A stretch of DNA of 64,000 bases from an uncultured Dehalococcoidia bacterium (GTDB taxonomy: Bacteria; Chloroflexota; Dehalococcoidia; Bin125), in contig CATQGW010000001.1 of the NCBI GenBank assembly GCA_958295515.1, forward strand, positions 841,522 to 905,521. The letters are read 5' to 3'. Below are positions 7,991 through 17,624 of this stretch, one piece after another (within the stretch, counting starts at the first letter, position 1; each line of letters begins with the position of its first letter). The position numbers and the translations under genes are program-made. Under the pieces are notes generated by a model. It searched no databases. It saw only the letters and a list, made by a program, of their open reading frames with translations, and was not told where the DNA came from.

Positions 7991-8990
7991 ACTTGATGCG
8001 CCCGATTTGCCCGCCGGCATCCGCCGCTTCACAATGCCGATGCCGCCGCCGTTGGCGCATGTGCATGTCTGGCTGATTGAGACCGGCGGCGGCTGGGCGA
8101 TGTTCGACACCGGCTTTCCGACGCCCGAAGGCGAGGCGCTGCTGGAGCGTGAGATTTCGCCGCTGCTGACCGACGGGCGGCGGCTCGAGGCAGCGTTTAT
8201 CTCGCACTACCACCCGGACCACACCGCCTTCGCCGGCCGGCTCCAGCGCGCGTTCGGCTGCGATGTCTACGTGCATCGCGCCGACTGGCAGCGGATGCAG
8301 ATGATGTCGCGGATGGATCCGCAGATGGCGCGCTCGCGTTTCTCGTCGGGCTGGGCGGCGCAACTCGATAGCGACGGGGCAGACGCGGCGGAAGAGCAGC
8401 CGGACTCGATGTTCGCGCGGATGCGGGCGGCGCGCGAGGGAATGGATCTGCCGCTGCCGGAGCCCGAACTCGTCGAGGGCGGCGAAATCATCAAGGTCGG
8501 CGGGCGCGAGTTCGAGATGATCTGGACGCCCGGGCACACCGATGGGCATTTGTGCGTGCTCGACCGCGGCGAGCAGCTGCTGTTCACGGGCGACCACCTG
8601 CTGGCGCGGATCACGCCGCACATCGGCATGTGGCCGGAGGACGCGCGCAGCCCGCTGCCGCAGTTCGAGCAGTCGCTGGGGTTGGTCGCCGAGCTCAACC
8701 CGTCGCTGGCGCTGCCTGCGCACGAGCGGGTGATCGAGCATCCGGCGGAGCGCGCGGGCGAAATTCTCGAGCATCACCAGGAGCGGCGGCAGCGCATCCT
8801 CGAGGCTGTGGCCGGCGGCGACGGCAGCATCCGCGAGGTCGCAATCGCGGTGTTCCCCAAGCGGGCCGGCGACCGCATGCAACTGGCGATGGCGATGTCG
8901 GAGACCGTCGCGCACCTGGAAGCGCTGGTCGAAGAGGGCGATCTGCGCCGCGACGGCGATGCCGCCGACCGCAGCTACGCGCCCCGATAG
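7977..8990 (+). CDS. MBL-fold metallo-hydrolase
   Basis: A 337-residue metallo-beta-lactamase-fold hydrolase, cytoplasmic (no signal). The zinc site is visible: FISHYHPDHTAF gives the HxHxDH motif, the later His is in WTPGHTDGH, the bridging Asp in LLFTGDHLL and the last His in LALPAHERV. The C-terminal part (from about residue 250) resembles the winged-helix tail found in LACTB2-like and glyoxalase II-like members, AGEILEHHQERRQRIL. Substrate unknown; a thioester or phosphodiester are the usual options. The start overlaps the end of the preceding permease by 14 bases, so it may be cotranscribed. Confidence 0.85.
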   Translation: MTQPELDAPDLPAGIRRFTMPMPPPLAHVHVWLIETGGGWAMFDTGFPTPEGEALLEREISPLLTDGRRLEAAFISHYHPDHTAFAGRLQRAFGCDVYVHRADWQRMQMMSRMDPQMARSRFSSGWAAQLDSDGADAAEEQPDSMFARMRAAREGMDLPLPEPELVEGGEIIKVGGREFEMIWTPGHTDGHLCVLDRGEQLLFTGDHLLARITPHIGMWPEDARSPLPQFEQSLGLVAELNPSLALPAHERVIEHPAERAGEILEHHQERRQRILEAVAGGDGSIREVAIAVFPKRAGDRMQLAMAMSETVAHLEALVEEGDLRRDGDAADRSYAPR

Positions 8991-9019
8991 CCGTCTCAGC
9001 CCGATCCTGCTCACTCCGC

Positions 9020-9050
9020 TAGCCTCTGCGGGCTTGAGGGGAGCAGACGC
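9020..9050 (+). promoter_or_regulatory. -10-like element before SDR gene
   Basis: TAGCCT at 9020-9025, 25 bases before the ATG at 9051, with a purine-rich GAGGGGAG between them. Confidence 0.4.
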
Positions 9051-9923
9051 ATGGCGAATCTCGAAGGACAGGCGGCGCTGATCACGGGCGCGGGATCGGG
9101 CATCGGGCGGGGCACGGCGGTGCGGCTGGCGCGCGACGGGGCGGACATCTGCATCGCCGAGATCGACCTCGACGGCGCGGAAGAGACCGCGTCGATGGTT
9201 CGCGAGTTCGGGCGCGAGGCGCATGTCGTGCGCTGCAACGTGGCCTCGATCGACCAGGTCCAGGAGGCCGCGGATCAATGCGTCGAGCAGCTCGGGCGGC
9301 TCGATATCGCGGTGGCCAACGCCGGCATCGGGCGCGGCGGCTCGGTGCTCGAAATGCCGCTCAAAGACTGGCAGGACCAGGTCGACATCAATCTGACCGG
9401 AGTCTTCCTGACCGTGCAGGCGGCTTCGCAGCGGATGGTCGCGCAGGGCGAGGGTGGGCGGATCGTCTGCCTCTCGTCGCTTGCCGCGCTGACCACCGGC
9501 GAAGCCTTCTGGGGCTACTCGGCCACCAAGGCCGGCGTCGCCATGCTGGTGCGCGGCTGGGCGCAGGACCTCGGGCGGCACGGGATTACCGTCAACGCGA
9601 TCGGCCCGGGCGTGATCGATACGCCGCTGGCGCACGGGCTGGCCGGCGACAACGGCGGGCCGATTCGCGCCTCGCTCGAAGAGCGCACACCGGCTGGACG
9701 CGCGGGCGCGCCTTCCGACATCGCCGGTCTGATCGCGTTCCTGGTCGGGCCCGACGCCGAATTCATGAGCGGCTCCTACATCGTGATGGACGGCGGCCTG
9801 CGCGACGCAGGGCCGTTGGTCGGCACCGACATGTCGGACCCGGCGAATGCCGAGCGGATGCGTCACGTGCAGACATCGGAGGAGCGCAACGCGCGGCTCC
9901 AGCCGCTGATTGATCAGCGCTGA
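9051..9923 (+). CDS. Short-chain dehydrogenase/reductase
   Basis: A 290-residue classical SDR that would oxidise or reduce an alcohol/ketone with NAD(P). The cofactor site is TGAGSGIGRGTA (residues 13-24), followed by the NAG-type motif VANAGIG and the active-site YSATKAG; the catalytic Ser is in CLSSLAAL. The acidic residue after strand 2 (AEIDLDG) suggests NAD preference. Genes downstream are a zinc alcohol dehydrogenase and an acyl-CoA dehydrogenase, so a degradative pathway is likely; the substrate is unknown. Confidence 0.92.
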   Translation: MANLEGQAALITGAGSGIGRGTAVRLARDGADICIAEIDLDGAEETASMVREFGREAHVVRCNVASIDQVQEAADQCVEQLGRLDIAVANAGIGRGGSVLEMPLKDWQDQVDINLTGVFLTVQAASQRMVAQGEGGRIVCLSSLAALTTGEAFWGYSATKAGVAMLVRGWAQDLGRHGITVNAIGPGVIDTPLAHGLAGDNGGPIRASLEERTPAGRAGAPSDIAGLIAFLVGPDAEFMSGSYIVMDGGLRDAGPLVGTDMSDPANAERMRHVQTSEERNARLQPLIDQR

Positions 9924-9935
9924 GGGGAGACGCAG

Positions 9936-11039
9936 ATGAGCGAATCGCTTCCCGCCGCGGCGCGGGCGATGGTGCAGACCGGCGTGCGCGAGCTGCAGCC
10001 GCAAGAGTTCCCGATGCCCGAATTCGGCGATGACGACGGCATTCTGCGGATGGAAGTCTGCGGCATCTGCGGCTCCGACTACGAGCAATTCAACGGCGAG
10101 TTCGCCGCGCGTTATCCGGTCATCCCCGGCCACGAACCGGTCGGGCGGATTGCGGCGCTGGGCGCCCGCGCCCGCGAACGCTGGGGCGTGGAAGAGGGTG
10201 ATCTGGTCGTGGTTGAGCCGGGCATCCGCTGCGGCGTCTGCCACGGCTGCCGCGCGGGCGAACGCTGCATCGAGCGCGCCGGCGGCTACGGCTACACGCT
10301 GACCGACCGCGCGCCGTCGCTCTGGGGCGGCTACGCCGAGTACATGTACCTCGCGCCGCCAACGACGATGCACAAGATGCCCAACGACATACCGCCGCGC
10401 CTGGCGGCGCTGTACAACCCGCTCGGCGCGGGCTTCGCCTGGGCGGTGGCGACGCCGCAGCTGGAGGTTGGCCAGACGATCGCGATTCTCGGACCCGGTC
10501 AGCGCGGGCTCTGCTCGGTTGTCGCCGCCCGCGCGGCCGGCGCGGGGCAGATCATCGTGACCGGGCTGGGCCGCGACGAGCACAAGCTGGCGCTGGCGCG
10601 CGAGTTCGGCGCGGACCTGACCATTGATGTGGACGCCGAACCGACCGTCGAGCGCGTGCTCGAAGCGACGGGCGGGCGCGGCGTGGATGTGGTGCTCGAC
10701 GTCACCGCCTACGCGACGCAGCCGGTCGCCGACGCGCTGAAGATGGTGCGGCGCGGCGGCACGGTGGTGTTGGCGGGTCTCAAAGGCTCGCACCGCCTGC
10801 CCGAGTTCAATCCCGATGACATCATCCTGCGCCAGGTCACCGTCAAGGGCGTGCTGGGCGTCGACTACAGCTCGTTCCGACGGGCGATCGACGTGATCAT
10901 CAGCGGCGCGGTCCCGCTGGAGCGCATGCATACGCACGCATTCGCGCTGGAGGACGCCGAGCAGGCGATCGAGACGTTGGCGGGCGCGACGGGCGAGGCG
11001 GCGATCAATGTGACGATCGAGCCGTGGCTGGAGAGCTAG
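9936..11039 (+). CDS. Zinc-dependent medium-chain alcohol dehydrogenase
   Basis: A 367-residue MDR-family dehydrogenase. Catalytic zinc ligands are suggested by CGICGSDYEQF and GHEPVGRI; structural-zinc cysteines by CGVCHGCRAGERC (three to four Cys with normal spacing). The Rossmann motif is AILGPGQRGLCSVVAA and NAD(P) binding continues to VLAGLKG. It starts 12 bases after the SDR stop with a GGGGAGACG ribosome site, so the two are one operon. Related to threonine/sorbitol-type dehydrogenases; substrate not assignable. Confidence 0.9.
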   Translation: MSESLPAAARAMVQTGVRELQPQEFPMPEFGDDDGILRMEVCGICGSDYEQFNGEFAARYPVIPGHEPVGRIAALGARARERWGVEEGDLVVVEPGIRCGVCHGCRAGERCIERAGGYGYTLTDRAPSLWGGYAEYMYLAPPTTMHKMPNDIPPRLAALYNPLGAGFAWAVATPQLEVGQTIAILGPGQRGLCSVVAARAAGAGQIIVTGLGRDEHKLALAREFGADLTIDVDAEPTVERVLEATGGRGVDVVLDVTAYATQPVADALKMVRRGGTVVLAGLKGSHRLPEFNPDDIILRQVTVKGVLGVDYSSFRRAIDVIISGAVPLERMHTHAFALEDAEQAIETLAGATGEAAINVTIEPWLES

Positions 11040-11053
11040 CGGCAGCGCGTCGG

Positions 11054-11101
11054 TAGACTCAGGCCAACATTCGCGGGCTGGGGCAGCGAGGGAGGCCGTC
11101 C
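11054..11101 (+). promoter_or_regulatory. -10-like element before acyl-CoA dehydrogenase
   Basis: TAGACT at 11054-11059, 42 bases before the ATG at 11102; GGGAGG (11090-11095) is the ribosome site. No clear -35. Confidence 0.45.
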
Positions 11102-12310
11102 ATGGACTGGCGCGACACCGAAGATCAGCAGCGTTTCCGCGGCGATGTGCGGACGCTGATCACCGAGCGGCTGCCGGAACGCTACGTCGAAATGGCGCGC
11201 AGCGGCTCGATGCCCGAGCGGGCCTGGGAGAACGACCGCAAGTCGCACGACGCGGACGCGCTCGGCGCGGCGCGCGACTGGCACGCGGCGCTGGCGGAGC
11301 AGCGCTGGGTTGCGCCGCACTGGCCGTCCGAATACGGCGGCGGCGGGCTGGGGCCGATGGAGCAGTTCATCCTCAATCAGGAGTTGGCCGAGTCGGGCGC
11401 GCCGGCGGTGGGCGGCTCCGGCGTGCAGATGCTCGGTCCGACGCTGATCATGCACGGCAGCGAGGAGCAGAAGGCGCAGTATCTGCCGCCGATCCTCGAC
11501 GCCGAGGTGACCTGGGCGCAGGGCTACTCGGAGCCCGGCTCCGGCTCCGACCTGGCCTCGCTGACGACTCGCGCGGTGCGCGACGGCGATGAGTTTGTGC
11601 TCAACGGCCAGAAAATCTGGACCTCGGCCGCGCACACCGCCGACGCGATGTTCGCGCTGGTGCGCACCGATCCGGACGCGCCCAAGCACCGCGGCATCTC
11701 GTTCGTGATGATCGACGACATTCACACGCCGGGCATCACCGTGCGGCCGCTGATCAACATCAACGGCGACCACTATTTCAACGAGGTCTTTTTCGAGGAT
11801 GTGCGCATTCCGGCGCGCAACCTGGTCGGCGAGCTCAACCGCGGCTGGTACGTGGGGATGACGCTGCTTGATTTCGAGCGCTCGAACATCGCCGGCGCGG
11901 TGGCGGCGCGCCGCCAGCTGCGCCAGCTGATTGAGCAGATCGGCAACAATGCGCAGGGCGCGTCGGAGCGGGTGCGCGGGCCGTTGCGCAACGAGATCGC
12001 GGAGCGCTGGATCGAAACGGAGACGCTGTTTCAGTTCTCGTTCCGGATCATCTCGATGCAGACGGCCGGCCTGGTGCCAAACTACGAGGCGTCGACGGCG
12101 AAGCTGTTCGCCAGCGAGTTGAACCAGCGTCTGGCGCTGACGGCGACGCGGGTGTTCGGCCTGCACGCCAATCACTGGTCGGGCGCGGCGCCCGCGTCGA
12201 CGTTCACGCGCAACTACATCGCGATGGTGCCGGCGACGATTCGCGGCGGCACGAGCGAGGTGCAGCGCAACGTGATCGCCACCCGCGGCCTCGGGCTCCC
12301 GCGAGGCTGA
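11102..12310 (+). CDS. Acyl-CoA dehydrogenase
   Basis: A 402-residue FAD-dependent acyl-CoA dehydrogenase, cytoplasmic. N-terminal helical domain, then the middle-domain signature WAQGYSEPGSGSDLASL and the FAD-contacting region DEFVLNGQKIWTS, ending with the C-terminal GGTSEVQRNVIATRGLGLPR. Similar to the gene at 29566-30759, which has the same ending. The general catalytic base cannot be placed with certainty by eye. The stop overlaps the next start (TGATG at 12308-12312), linking a metabolic gene translationally to the helicase gene. Confidence 0.93.
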   Translation: MDWRDTEDQQRFRGDVRTLITERLPERYVEMARSGSMPERAWENDRKSHDADALGAARDWHAALAEQRWVAPHWPSEYGGGGLGPMEQFILNQELAESGAPAVGGSGVQMLGPTLIMHGSEEQKAQYLPPILDAEVTWAQGYSEPGSGSDLASLTTRAVRDGDEFVLNGQKIWTSAAHTADAMFALVRTDPDAPKHRGISFVMIDDIHTPGITVRPLININGDHYFNEVFFEDVRIPARNLVGELNRGWYVGMTLLDFERSNIAGAVAARRQLRQLIEQIGNNAQGASERVRGPLRNEIAERWIETETLFQFSFRIISMQTAGLVPNYEASTAKLFASELNQRLALTATRVFGLHANHWSGAAPASTFTRNYIAMVPATIRGGTSEVQRNVIATRGLGLPRG

Positions 12311-15300
12311 TGGTGGCCCGGCGAGCGGCTACCGCGGCGCAGGGCGATGCCGAGGCGATCAGCCGCGCGCTGCGCAGCTGGACCAGCCAGCTGATCGACA
12401 CCGGCGGGCGCAACCGTCTGCTCTATTTCAAACATCTCAAGCGCGGCACACTCGATCTGGGGTCGGAGGCCGGTGCGGATTCGCAGGTCACCGCCGCGCT
12501 GCGGCGCGGGCAGAGCGTGAAGCTCTCGGCCTGCTTTCCCGACGACGACGGCGCGGACGCCAGCCAGCGCGCGCGCTGGATTTTGCGGAAGGCGCTCGAG
12601 CACGAAGAAGAGCAGGGCATCCGCACGCTCTATCTCGGCTGGCGCTTCGCCACGTGGGAGCAGTCGGGGCCCGGCCCGGCGACGCCCAACGCGCCGCTGA
12701 TGCTGGCCGCTGCGGAACTGACGCCGCAGGGGCGGATGGGCGACGATTTCACGCTCAGCGTCAGCGACGATTGGGAGGTCAACCCCAGCCTGGCGGCGCT
12801 GCTCAAGCGCGAGTTTGGCGCAGAGATCGCCGCCGCCGCGCTGGACGAGCTGTTGCAGGCGGACACACTCGACGAGGCGGCGGTGATCCGGCTGCTGCGC
12901 CGCGCCTACGCCGAGGTGCCGGGATTCGACATTCACGACGGCTTGGTGCTGGGCACGTTCTCCTACGCCAAGCTGCCGATGGTGCGCGATCTCGAGGCGG
13001 CGGGGGCGGCTGTTGCGCAGCATCCGCTGGTCGCGGCCATCGCCGGCGATCCTCTGGCGCAGCGGCAGTTGCGTGATACGCAGCGCAACGGCGCGAGCGG
13101 CGCCGGCGCGCCGAACGGCGACAATCTGCCGCCCCGCGACGAGTTTCTGGTGCTCGACGCCGACGGGACGCAGAGCGAAGTGATCAATGCGGCGGTGGGT
13201 GGAGCCAATCTGGTCGTCGTGGGCCCGCCCGGCACGGGCAAGAGTCAGACCATCGCCAACCTGCTCGCGACGCTGACGGCGCGCGGCCGTTCAACGCTGT
13301 TCGTGGCGGAGAAGCGGGCTGCGATCGACGCGGTGGTGAAGCGGTTGCACGGCGTCGGGCTCGGCGATCTGGTGCTCGATCTGCACGAGGGCATGCGCAG
13401 CCGCCGCCAAACCGCCGAGCAGCTAGCCAATGCGCTGCAGGCCGCGCACACCGCCCACGCGCCCGATGTGGAGGGGTTGCAACGCACGCTGTCGCGCCGC
13501 CGCGAAACGCTCAACGACGCGCAGCGGGCGCTGCACCAGCCGCGCGAGCCATGGGGACAATCCGTCTACACGCTCCAATCGCTCGTTCTCGGCATGGACG
13601 ATTCGCGCGACAGCGGGCTGCGCCTGCGCGGCGGCGCGCTTGAGGCGCTGAGCGGCGAAACGTTGGAGCGGGCCAAGGATGAACTGCGCGAGTACGTTGA
13701 CCTCGGAGGCGCGGCGCTCGACGCCGTGGATGACGCGCCGTGGAGTGCGGCGCACCGCGCGTCCAGCGTGGCGTCGCGCGAGCGCGCCGATGAGACCGCT
13801 CGCCTGCTCGATGATCTGCTCGATTCTCACCTCCCGGATCTGGAACGCGAGCTGACTGCATTCGCTGAAGCGTTGAAGATTGAGACGCCGTCGACGATCG
13901 CCGACGCCGGCGCGTTGCTCTCGGCGTCTGACGAACTCCGTCCATTCGCCGACCGGCTGCGCCCCGCGGTGTTTGAGGTGGAAGACCTCGACCAGCTGAT
14001 CGCCGCGTTGGAGCCCGCGGAGCGCGGGATGCTTGGTCGGCTGGCAGCACACCTTGCCAACGCCGCCTACCGCGCGGCCAAGCAACGCGCGGCGGCGCTG
14101 GTGTCCGATTCCGCGTTCGCAGCCGCCGGAGCGCGGGAGCAGTTGCTCGGTTTCTCGCGCGCGAGCGAAGCCTGGCGGCAGGCGAGCGGCGCTGAGGCGA
14201 ACGCTTCGGTGTGGGAGATCGATGCTCAGGAGGGCGCAGACGCGCTGAAGCGCTTTTCGGACACGCTCGATGATTTTTGCGAGCGCGCCGTCCTGCGCGA
14301 TGAGGGCGACTTGGACTGGACCGCGCAGCGCGAGCGTCTGGAGCGCTTTCGGCGCGACCGCCGCATGCTCTTTCTGCTGCCGCGTCTGCATGAGCTGCGC
14401 GAGCAGCTCGCGGAGCGCAGCCTCGCGCCGCTCACGCGCGAGGCGCATGAGCGCGGCCTGAGCGGCGACACGGCGGTGCGCGCATTGGACGATATCTGGA
14501 CGCGCTCGGTGCTTGAAGCGATCGAAGCGGAGGACACCGGCTTCGCCGCGTTCCGCGCGGCGGGGCATGATGCGGTGGTTGCGGAGTTTTGCGAGGTGGA
14601 TCGGCGGCATATTGCGGGTAGCCCGGCGCGGGTGGTGCGGGCTTGGGCGGAGGCGGCGGTGGCGGCGCGGGATGAACATCCGGAGCAGTCGCAGCTGATT
14701 ATGCGCGAGTCCAACCGCAAGCGGCGGCACCTGCCCACCCGCGATCTGTTCGAGCAGGCGCCCGATGTGCTGACCGCGCTCAAGCCCTGCTGGGTGATGA
14801 GCCCGCTGGTCGTGGCGCAGCTGCTGCCGCTGACGGGCGAGCCGCCCTTTGATGTGGTGGTGTTCGACGAGGCCAGCCAGATCCCGCCCGCGGATGCGGT
14901 CTCGTCGCTGCTGCGTGGACGCCAGGCGATCGTCGCCGGCGATCCGAAGCAGCTGCCGCCTACGGCGTTTTTCACCAGCAGCAGCGAGGATGAGGACGAG
15001 GAGAACGACCAGGACGCGCTGCTGACGCAGGATGTGGAGTCGATTCTCGACGCGATGAGCACGCTGTTGCCGATGCCCTGGGGCTCGCGCACGCTCGGCT
15101 GGCACTACCGCAGCAAGGATGAGCGGCTGATCGCCTTCTCCAATCACCATGTCTACGACCGCCGGCTCACGACCTTCCCGGGTGCGCTGCCGGACGACTG
15201 CCTGGCGCACGTTGAAGTGCCGTTCGAGCAGGGCGTGTCGTGGGTCAGCGGTTCCTATTCGCCGGAGGTTGAGCGGGTGGTTGAGCTGATCCTCGGTCAC

Positions 15301-16377
15301 GCCCGCGAGCGCCCGGACGAGACGCTGGGTGTGATTGCGCTGGGCGCTAACCACGCCAACCGCATCGTCGAGACCTTGCGGATGGAGCGGCGCAAACACC
15401 CCGAGTTCGACGATTTCTTCAGCGAAACGAAGGCCGAGCCGTTCTTCGTTAAGAACCTCGAGCGGGTGCAGGGCGACGAGCGCGACGCGATCATCCTGAC
15501 CGTCGGCTATGGGCGCACTGCCGACGGGCGAATGCGCTACAACTTTGGGCCGATCAATCAGGCGGGCGGCTTCCGCCGGCTCAATGTCGCGGTGACCCGC
15601 GCCAAGCGGCGGATGACGGTCGTGAGCTGCTTCTCCGCCGATGACATGGATCCGGACCGCGTGACCAATGAGGGCGTGCGGATGCTGCGGGATTACATCG
15701 AGTATGCATCGGGCAACGGGCGCAACCTGGGCTCCGGCGCGGTCGACGCGCCGCCGCTCAACCCGTTTGAGATCGACATCAAGAAGCGCCTCGAAGCGCG
15801 GGGGCTGGCGTTGCAGACGCAGTACGGCGTCTCCGGCTACCGGATCGACTTTGCGGTGATGCATCCCGATGAGCCGGGACGCCCGATCCTGGCGATCGAG
15901 GCGGACGGAGCGCAGTATCACTCGGCGCAGGCCACGCGCGATCGCGACCGTCTGCGGCAGGAGAATCTCGAACGGCTCGGCTGGCGCTTCCACCGCATCT
16001 GGTCCACCGAGTGGTTCCACAGCCCGGAGCAGGAGGCCGATCGCGCGGCCGCCGCTTACCAGCAGGCGCTGGCGGCGGATCGGGGGCGCGAATCGCCGAG
16101 CGCCGCCCCGCTGCCTCCGATGCCGCCGCTGCCAGACGACGCGCCGCAACCCGCCGCGGCGCCGCAGCGCGAGCCGCGCCCCGAGGTGAGCCCCGGCCGG
16201 AAGATCGACGAATACACGCCGAGCCAGCTGATCGGCATCGTGCTGTGGATTAAGTCCGACGGCCGCCTCCGCACGGAGGAGGAGTTGCTGACCGAGGCGA
16301 TGGCGGAGCTGGGCTTCAAGCGCAAAGGCACGAAGATCGTCGCGGCGATACAGGCGGCAATCAAGGCGGCGCGCTGA
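12310..16377 (+). CDS. DUF4011-helicase-nuclease defence protein (Hhe-like)
   Basis: A 1355-residue multidomain protein. Residues 15-50 match the DUF4011 start (LIDTGGRNRLLYFKHLKRG). A superfamily 1 (UPF1-like) helicase follows: Walker A GPPGTGKSQT near 303, Walker B VVFDEASQIPPA near 851, then GDPKQLPPT, and motifs V-VI ERVQGDERDA and LNVAVTRAKRR. Residues about 1160-1250 form a Vsr/MTES_1575-type nuclease domain with GYRIDFAV, IEADGAQYH and the trailing RLGWRFHRIWSTEWF. The tail (1297-1355) looks like the DUF3320-type ending. This architecture is known from the single-gene anti-phage system reported as Hhe; the defence role here is inferred. It is coupled to the dehydrogenase upstream and followed by a Fic gene. 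Confidence 0.85.
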   Translation: MVARRAATAAQGDAEAISRALRSWTSQLIDTGGRNRLLYFKHLKRGTLDLGSEAGADSQVTAALRRGQSVKLSACFPDDDGADASQRARWILRKALEHEEEQGIRTLYLGWRFATWEQSGPGPATPNAPLMLAAAELTPQGRMGDDFTLSVSDDWEVNPSLAALLKREFGAEIAAAALDELLQADTLDEAAVIRLLRRAYAEVPGFDIHDGLVLGTFSYAKLPMVRDLEAAGAAVAQHPLVAAIAGDPLAQRQLRDTQRNGASGAGAPNGDNLPPRDEFLVLDADGTQSEVINAAVGGANLVVVGPPGTGKSQTIANLLATLTARGRSTLFVAEKRAAIDAVVKRLHGVGLGDLVLDLHEGMRSRRQTAEQLANALQAAHTAHAPDVEGLQRTLSRRRETLNDAQRALHQPREPWGQSVYTLQSLVLGMDDSRDSGLRLRGGALEALSGETLERAKDELREYVDLGGAALDAVDDAPWSAAHRASSVASRERADETARLLDDLLDSHLPDLERELTAFAEALKIETPSTIADAGALLSASDELRPFADRLRPAVFEVEDLDQLIAALEPAERGMLGRLAAHLANAAYRAAKQRAAALVSDSAFAAAGAREQLLGFSRASEAWRQASGAEANASVWEIDAQEGADALKRFSDTLDDFCERAVLRDEGDLDWTAQRERLERFRRDRRMLFLLPRLHELREQLAERSLAPLTREAHERGLSGDTAVRALDDIWTRSVLEAIEAEDTGFAAFRAAGHDAVVAEFCEVDRRHIAGSPARVVRAWAEAAVAARDEHPEQSQLIMRESNRKRRHLPTRDLFEQAPDVLTALKPCWVMSPLVVAQLLPLTGEPPFDVVVFDEASQIPPADAVSSLLRGRQAIVAGDPKQLPPTAFFTSSSEDEDEENDQDALLTQDVESILDAMSTLLPMPWGSRTLGWHYRSKDERLIAFSNHHVYDRRLTTFPGALPDDCLAHVEVPFEQGVSWVSGSYSPEVERVVELILGHARERPDETLGVIALGANHANRIVETLRMERRKHPEFDDFFSETKAEPFFVKNLERVQGDERDAIILTVGYGRTADGRMRYNFGPINQAGGFRRLNVAVTRAKRRMTVVSCFSADDMDPDRVTNEGVRMLRDYIEYASGNGRNLGSGAVDAPPLNPFEIDIKKRLEARGLALQTQYGVSGYRIDFAVMHPDEPGRPILAIEADGAQYHSAQATRDRDRLRQENLERLGWRFHRIWSTEWFHSPEQEADRAAAAYQQALAADRGRESPSAAPLPPMPPLPDDAPQPAAAPQREPRPEVSPGRKIDEYTPSQLIGIVLWIKSDGRLRTEEELLTEAMAELGFKRKGTKIVAAIQAAIKAAR

Positions 16378-16455
16378 TCGGCGTCATGATCGACGCCGAC
16401 TGAGCCGTGCTTGTGTGCATTTGCGCATTGATGGTTCGATCAACCGAATACGCGA

Positions 16456-16470
16456 TAGGCTTGGCGGCAA
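16456..16470 (+). promoter_or_regulatory. Leaderless-type promoter of Fic gene
   Basis: TAGGCT at 16456-16461 with 9 bases to the ATG at 16471. There is no Shine-Dalgarno for that ATG, consistent with a leaderless or near-leaderless transcript. Confidence 0.4.
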
Positions 16471-17586
16471 ATGCCAACAGGCAGAGTGGATATGCGTCGC
16501 ACCATCACACTCCGTTGCGATATCGACGATGGGCTGCGCTCGCAGATCGAGGGAGTGCAGCGCGTCGCCAATGCGGCGCAGGCGGCGATCCCGGTCGGAT
16601 ATGCAGGCTTCCTCCGTCGGCGCGGCGGCTATCTCAGCGGGCGCACATCGACCGTGATCGAGGGCAATCCGCTTGACGAGGCGGCCTCACAGCTGGCGGC
16701 GTTCGACGGCGAGGGCGACTCGCCGGCGCAGATCGACCTGCGCAACTCGGTTGAGGCCTGCGCGCTCGCGCTGGACTGGGCGCAGGACGCATCGTTTCAG
16801 CTGGATCAAGGCAGCATGCGGGCGTTCAACTCGGTGCTGCTGCGCGGCCTGCCCGGGCGGGCGGCGGAGCATCGGGGGCGCTACCGGCTCGGCGGCAGCA
16901 TGGTCATGAACACCGCGACCGGCCGCATCGTTTACACGACTCCGCCGCCGATCTGGGTGCCGGAGTTGATGGATTCGCTGCAATCGCAGATCGCGGAGTG
17001 GCTGCGCGATGACCCGCCGGAGGTCGCCGCAGCCAAGGCGCACTTTGGGCTGGTCTCGGTGCATCCGTTTGAGGACGGCAACGGGCGCACCGCGCGGCTG
17101 ATGGCCGATGTCATCCTGCATCGGGCCGGCGTCACGGTGGAGGGGATGGCGTCGCTCAGCGGTGCAATCCTCAGCCGCCACGCGGAGTACTACGAGACGC
17201 TGACCGCTGTGCAGGGCGGCGAGTTTCAGGCGGTCGTTGATGTTGCGCCGTTCGTCCGCTTTCACACATCGGCGTTGTGGGAAGCGGTGGCGGCGCTGGA
17301 ACGCTACGTCGCCGCGCTGAACCGCCGGCGCGCGATGCTGCAAGCGGACGCCGCGGGGTTGTCGGAGCGGCGAATTCTTGGGCTGCTGGCGATGCTGGAG
17401 TTCAGTCCGGTGGCGGCGACGACATACGCAGACCTCGCGGAGTGCTCGCCGCAGACGGCCAGAACCGACCTGGCCGCGCTCGTTGACGCCGGCTTCGTTG
17501 AGCGGCGCGGGCGCGGCAAGGCCACCCGCTACACGCTGACCGAGTCGGCGCGCGCCCGACTCAGCGAGGCGCAAAGCGGCGTCTAA
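16471..17586 (+). CDS. Fic-domain protein with N-terminal inhibitory motif and winged helix
   Basis: A 371-residue Fic protein, probably an AMP-transferring or related nucleotidyl-transferring enzyme. The catalytic loop HPFEDGNGRTAR (His about 198) matches HPFxxGNGRxxR fully. An inhibitory helix motif (S/T)xxxE(G/N) is present as STVIEGN at about residue 54, N-terminal to the Fic core, so this is a class II, self-inhibited Fic. The C-terminus (from about 290) is a winged-helix domain: RILGLLAMLEFSPVAATTYA, then LVDAGFVERRGRGKATRYTL. A second possible ATG is 16492. Follows the helicase-nuclease gene by 93 bases on the same strand; could be a toxin, a regulator, or part of a defence unit. Confidence 0.88.
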   Translation: MPTGRVDMRRTITLRCDIDDGLRSQIEGVQRVANAAQAAIPVGYAGFLRRRGGYLSGRTSTVIEGNPLDEAASQLAAFDGEGDSPAQIDLRNSVEACALALDWAQDASFQLDQGSMRAFNSVLLRGLPGRAAEHRGRYRLGGSMVMNTATGRIVYTTPPPIWVPELMDSLQSQIAEWLRDDPPEVAAAKAHFGLVSVHPFEDGNGRTARLMADVILHRAGVTVEGMASLSGAILSRHAEYYETLTAVQGGEFQAVVDVAPFVRFHTSALWEAVAALERYVAALNRRRAMLQADAAGLSERRILGLLAMLEFSPVAATTYADLAECSPQTARTDLAALVDAGFVERRGRGKATRYTLTESARARLSEAQSGV

Positions 17587-17624
17587 CCTGTGCGCGGCAA
17601 TCATCCTCGCTGAAGGAGGCGCGC
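17584..17624 (+). promoter_or_regulatory. -10-like element before CoA-transferase
   Basis: TAACCT at 17584-17589 overlaps the Fic stop; the ATG at 17625 is 35 bases further, preceded by GAAGGAGG as ribosome site. Confidence 0.35.
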
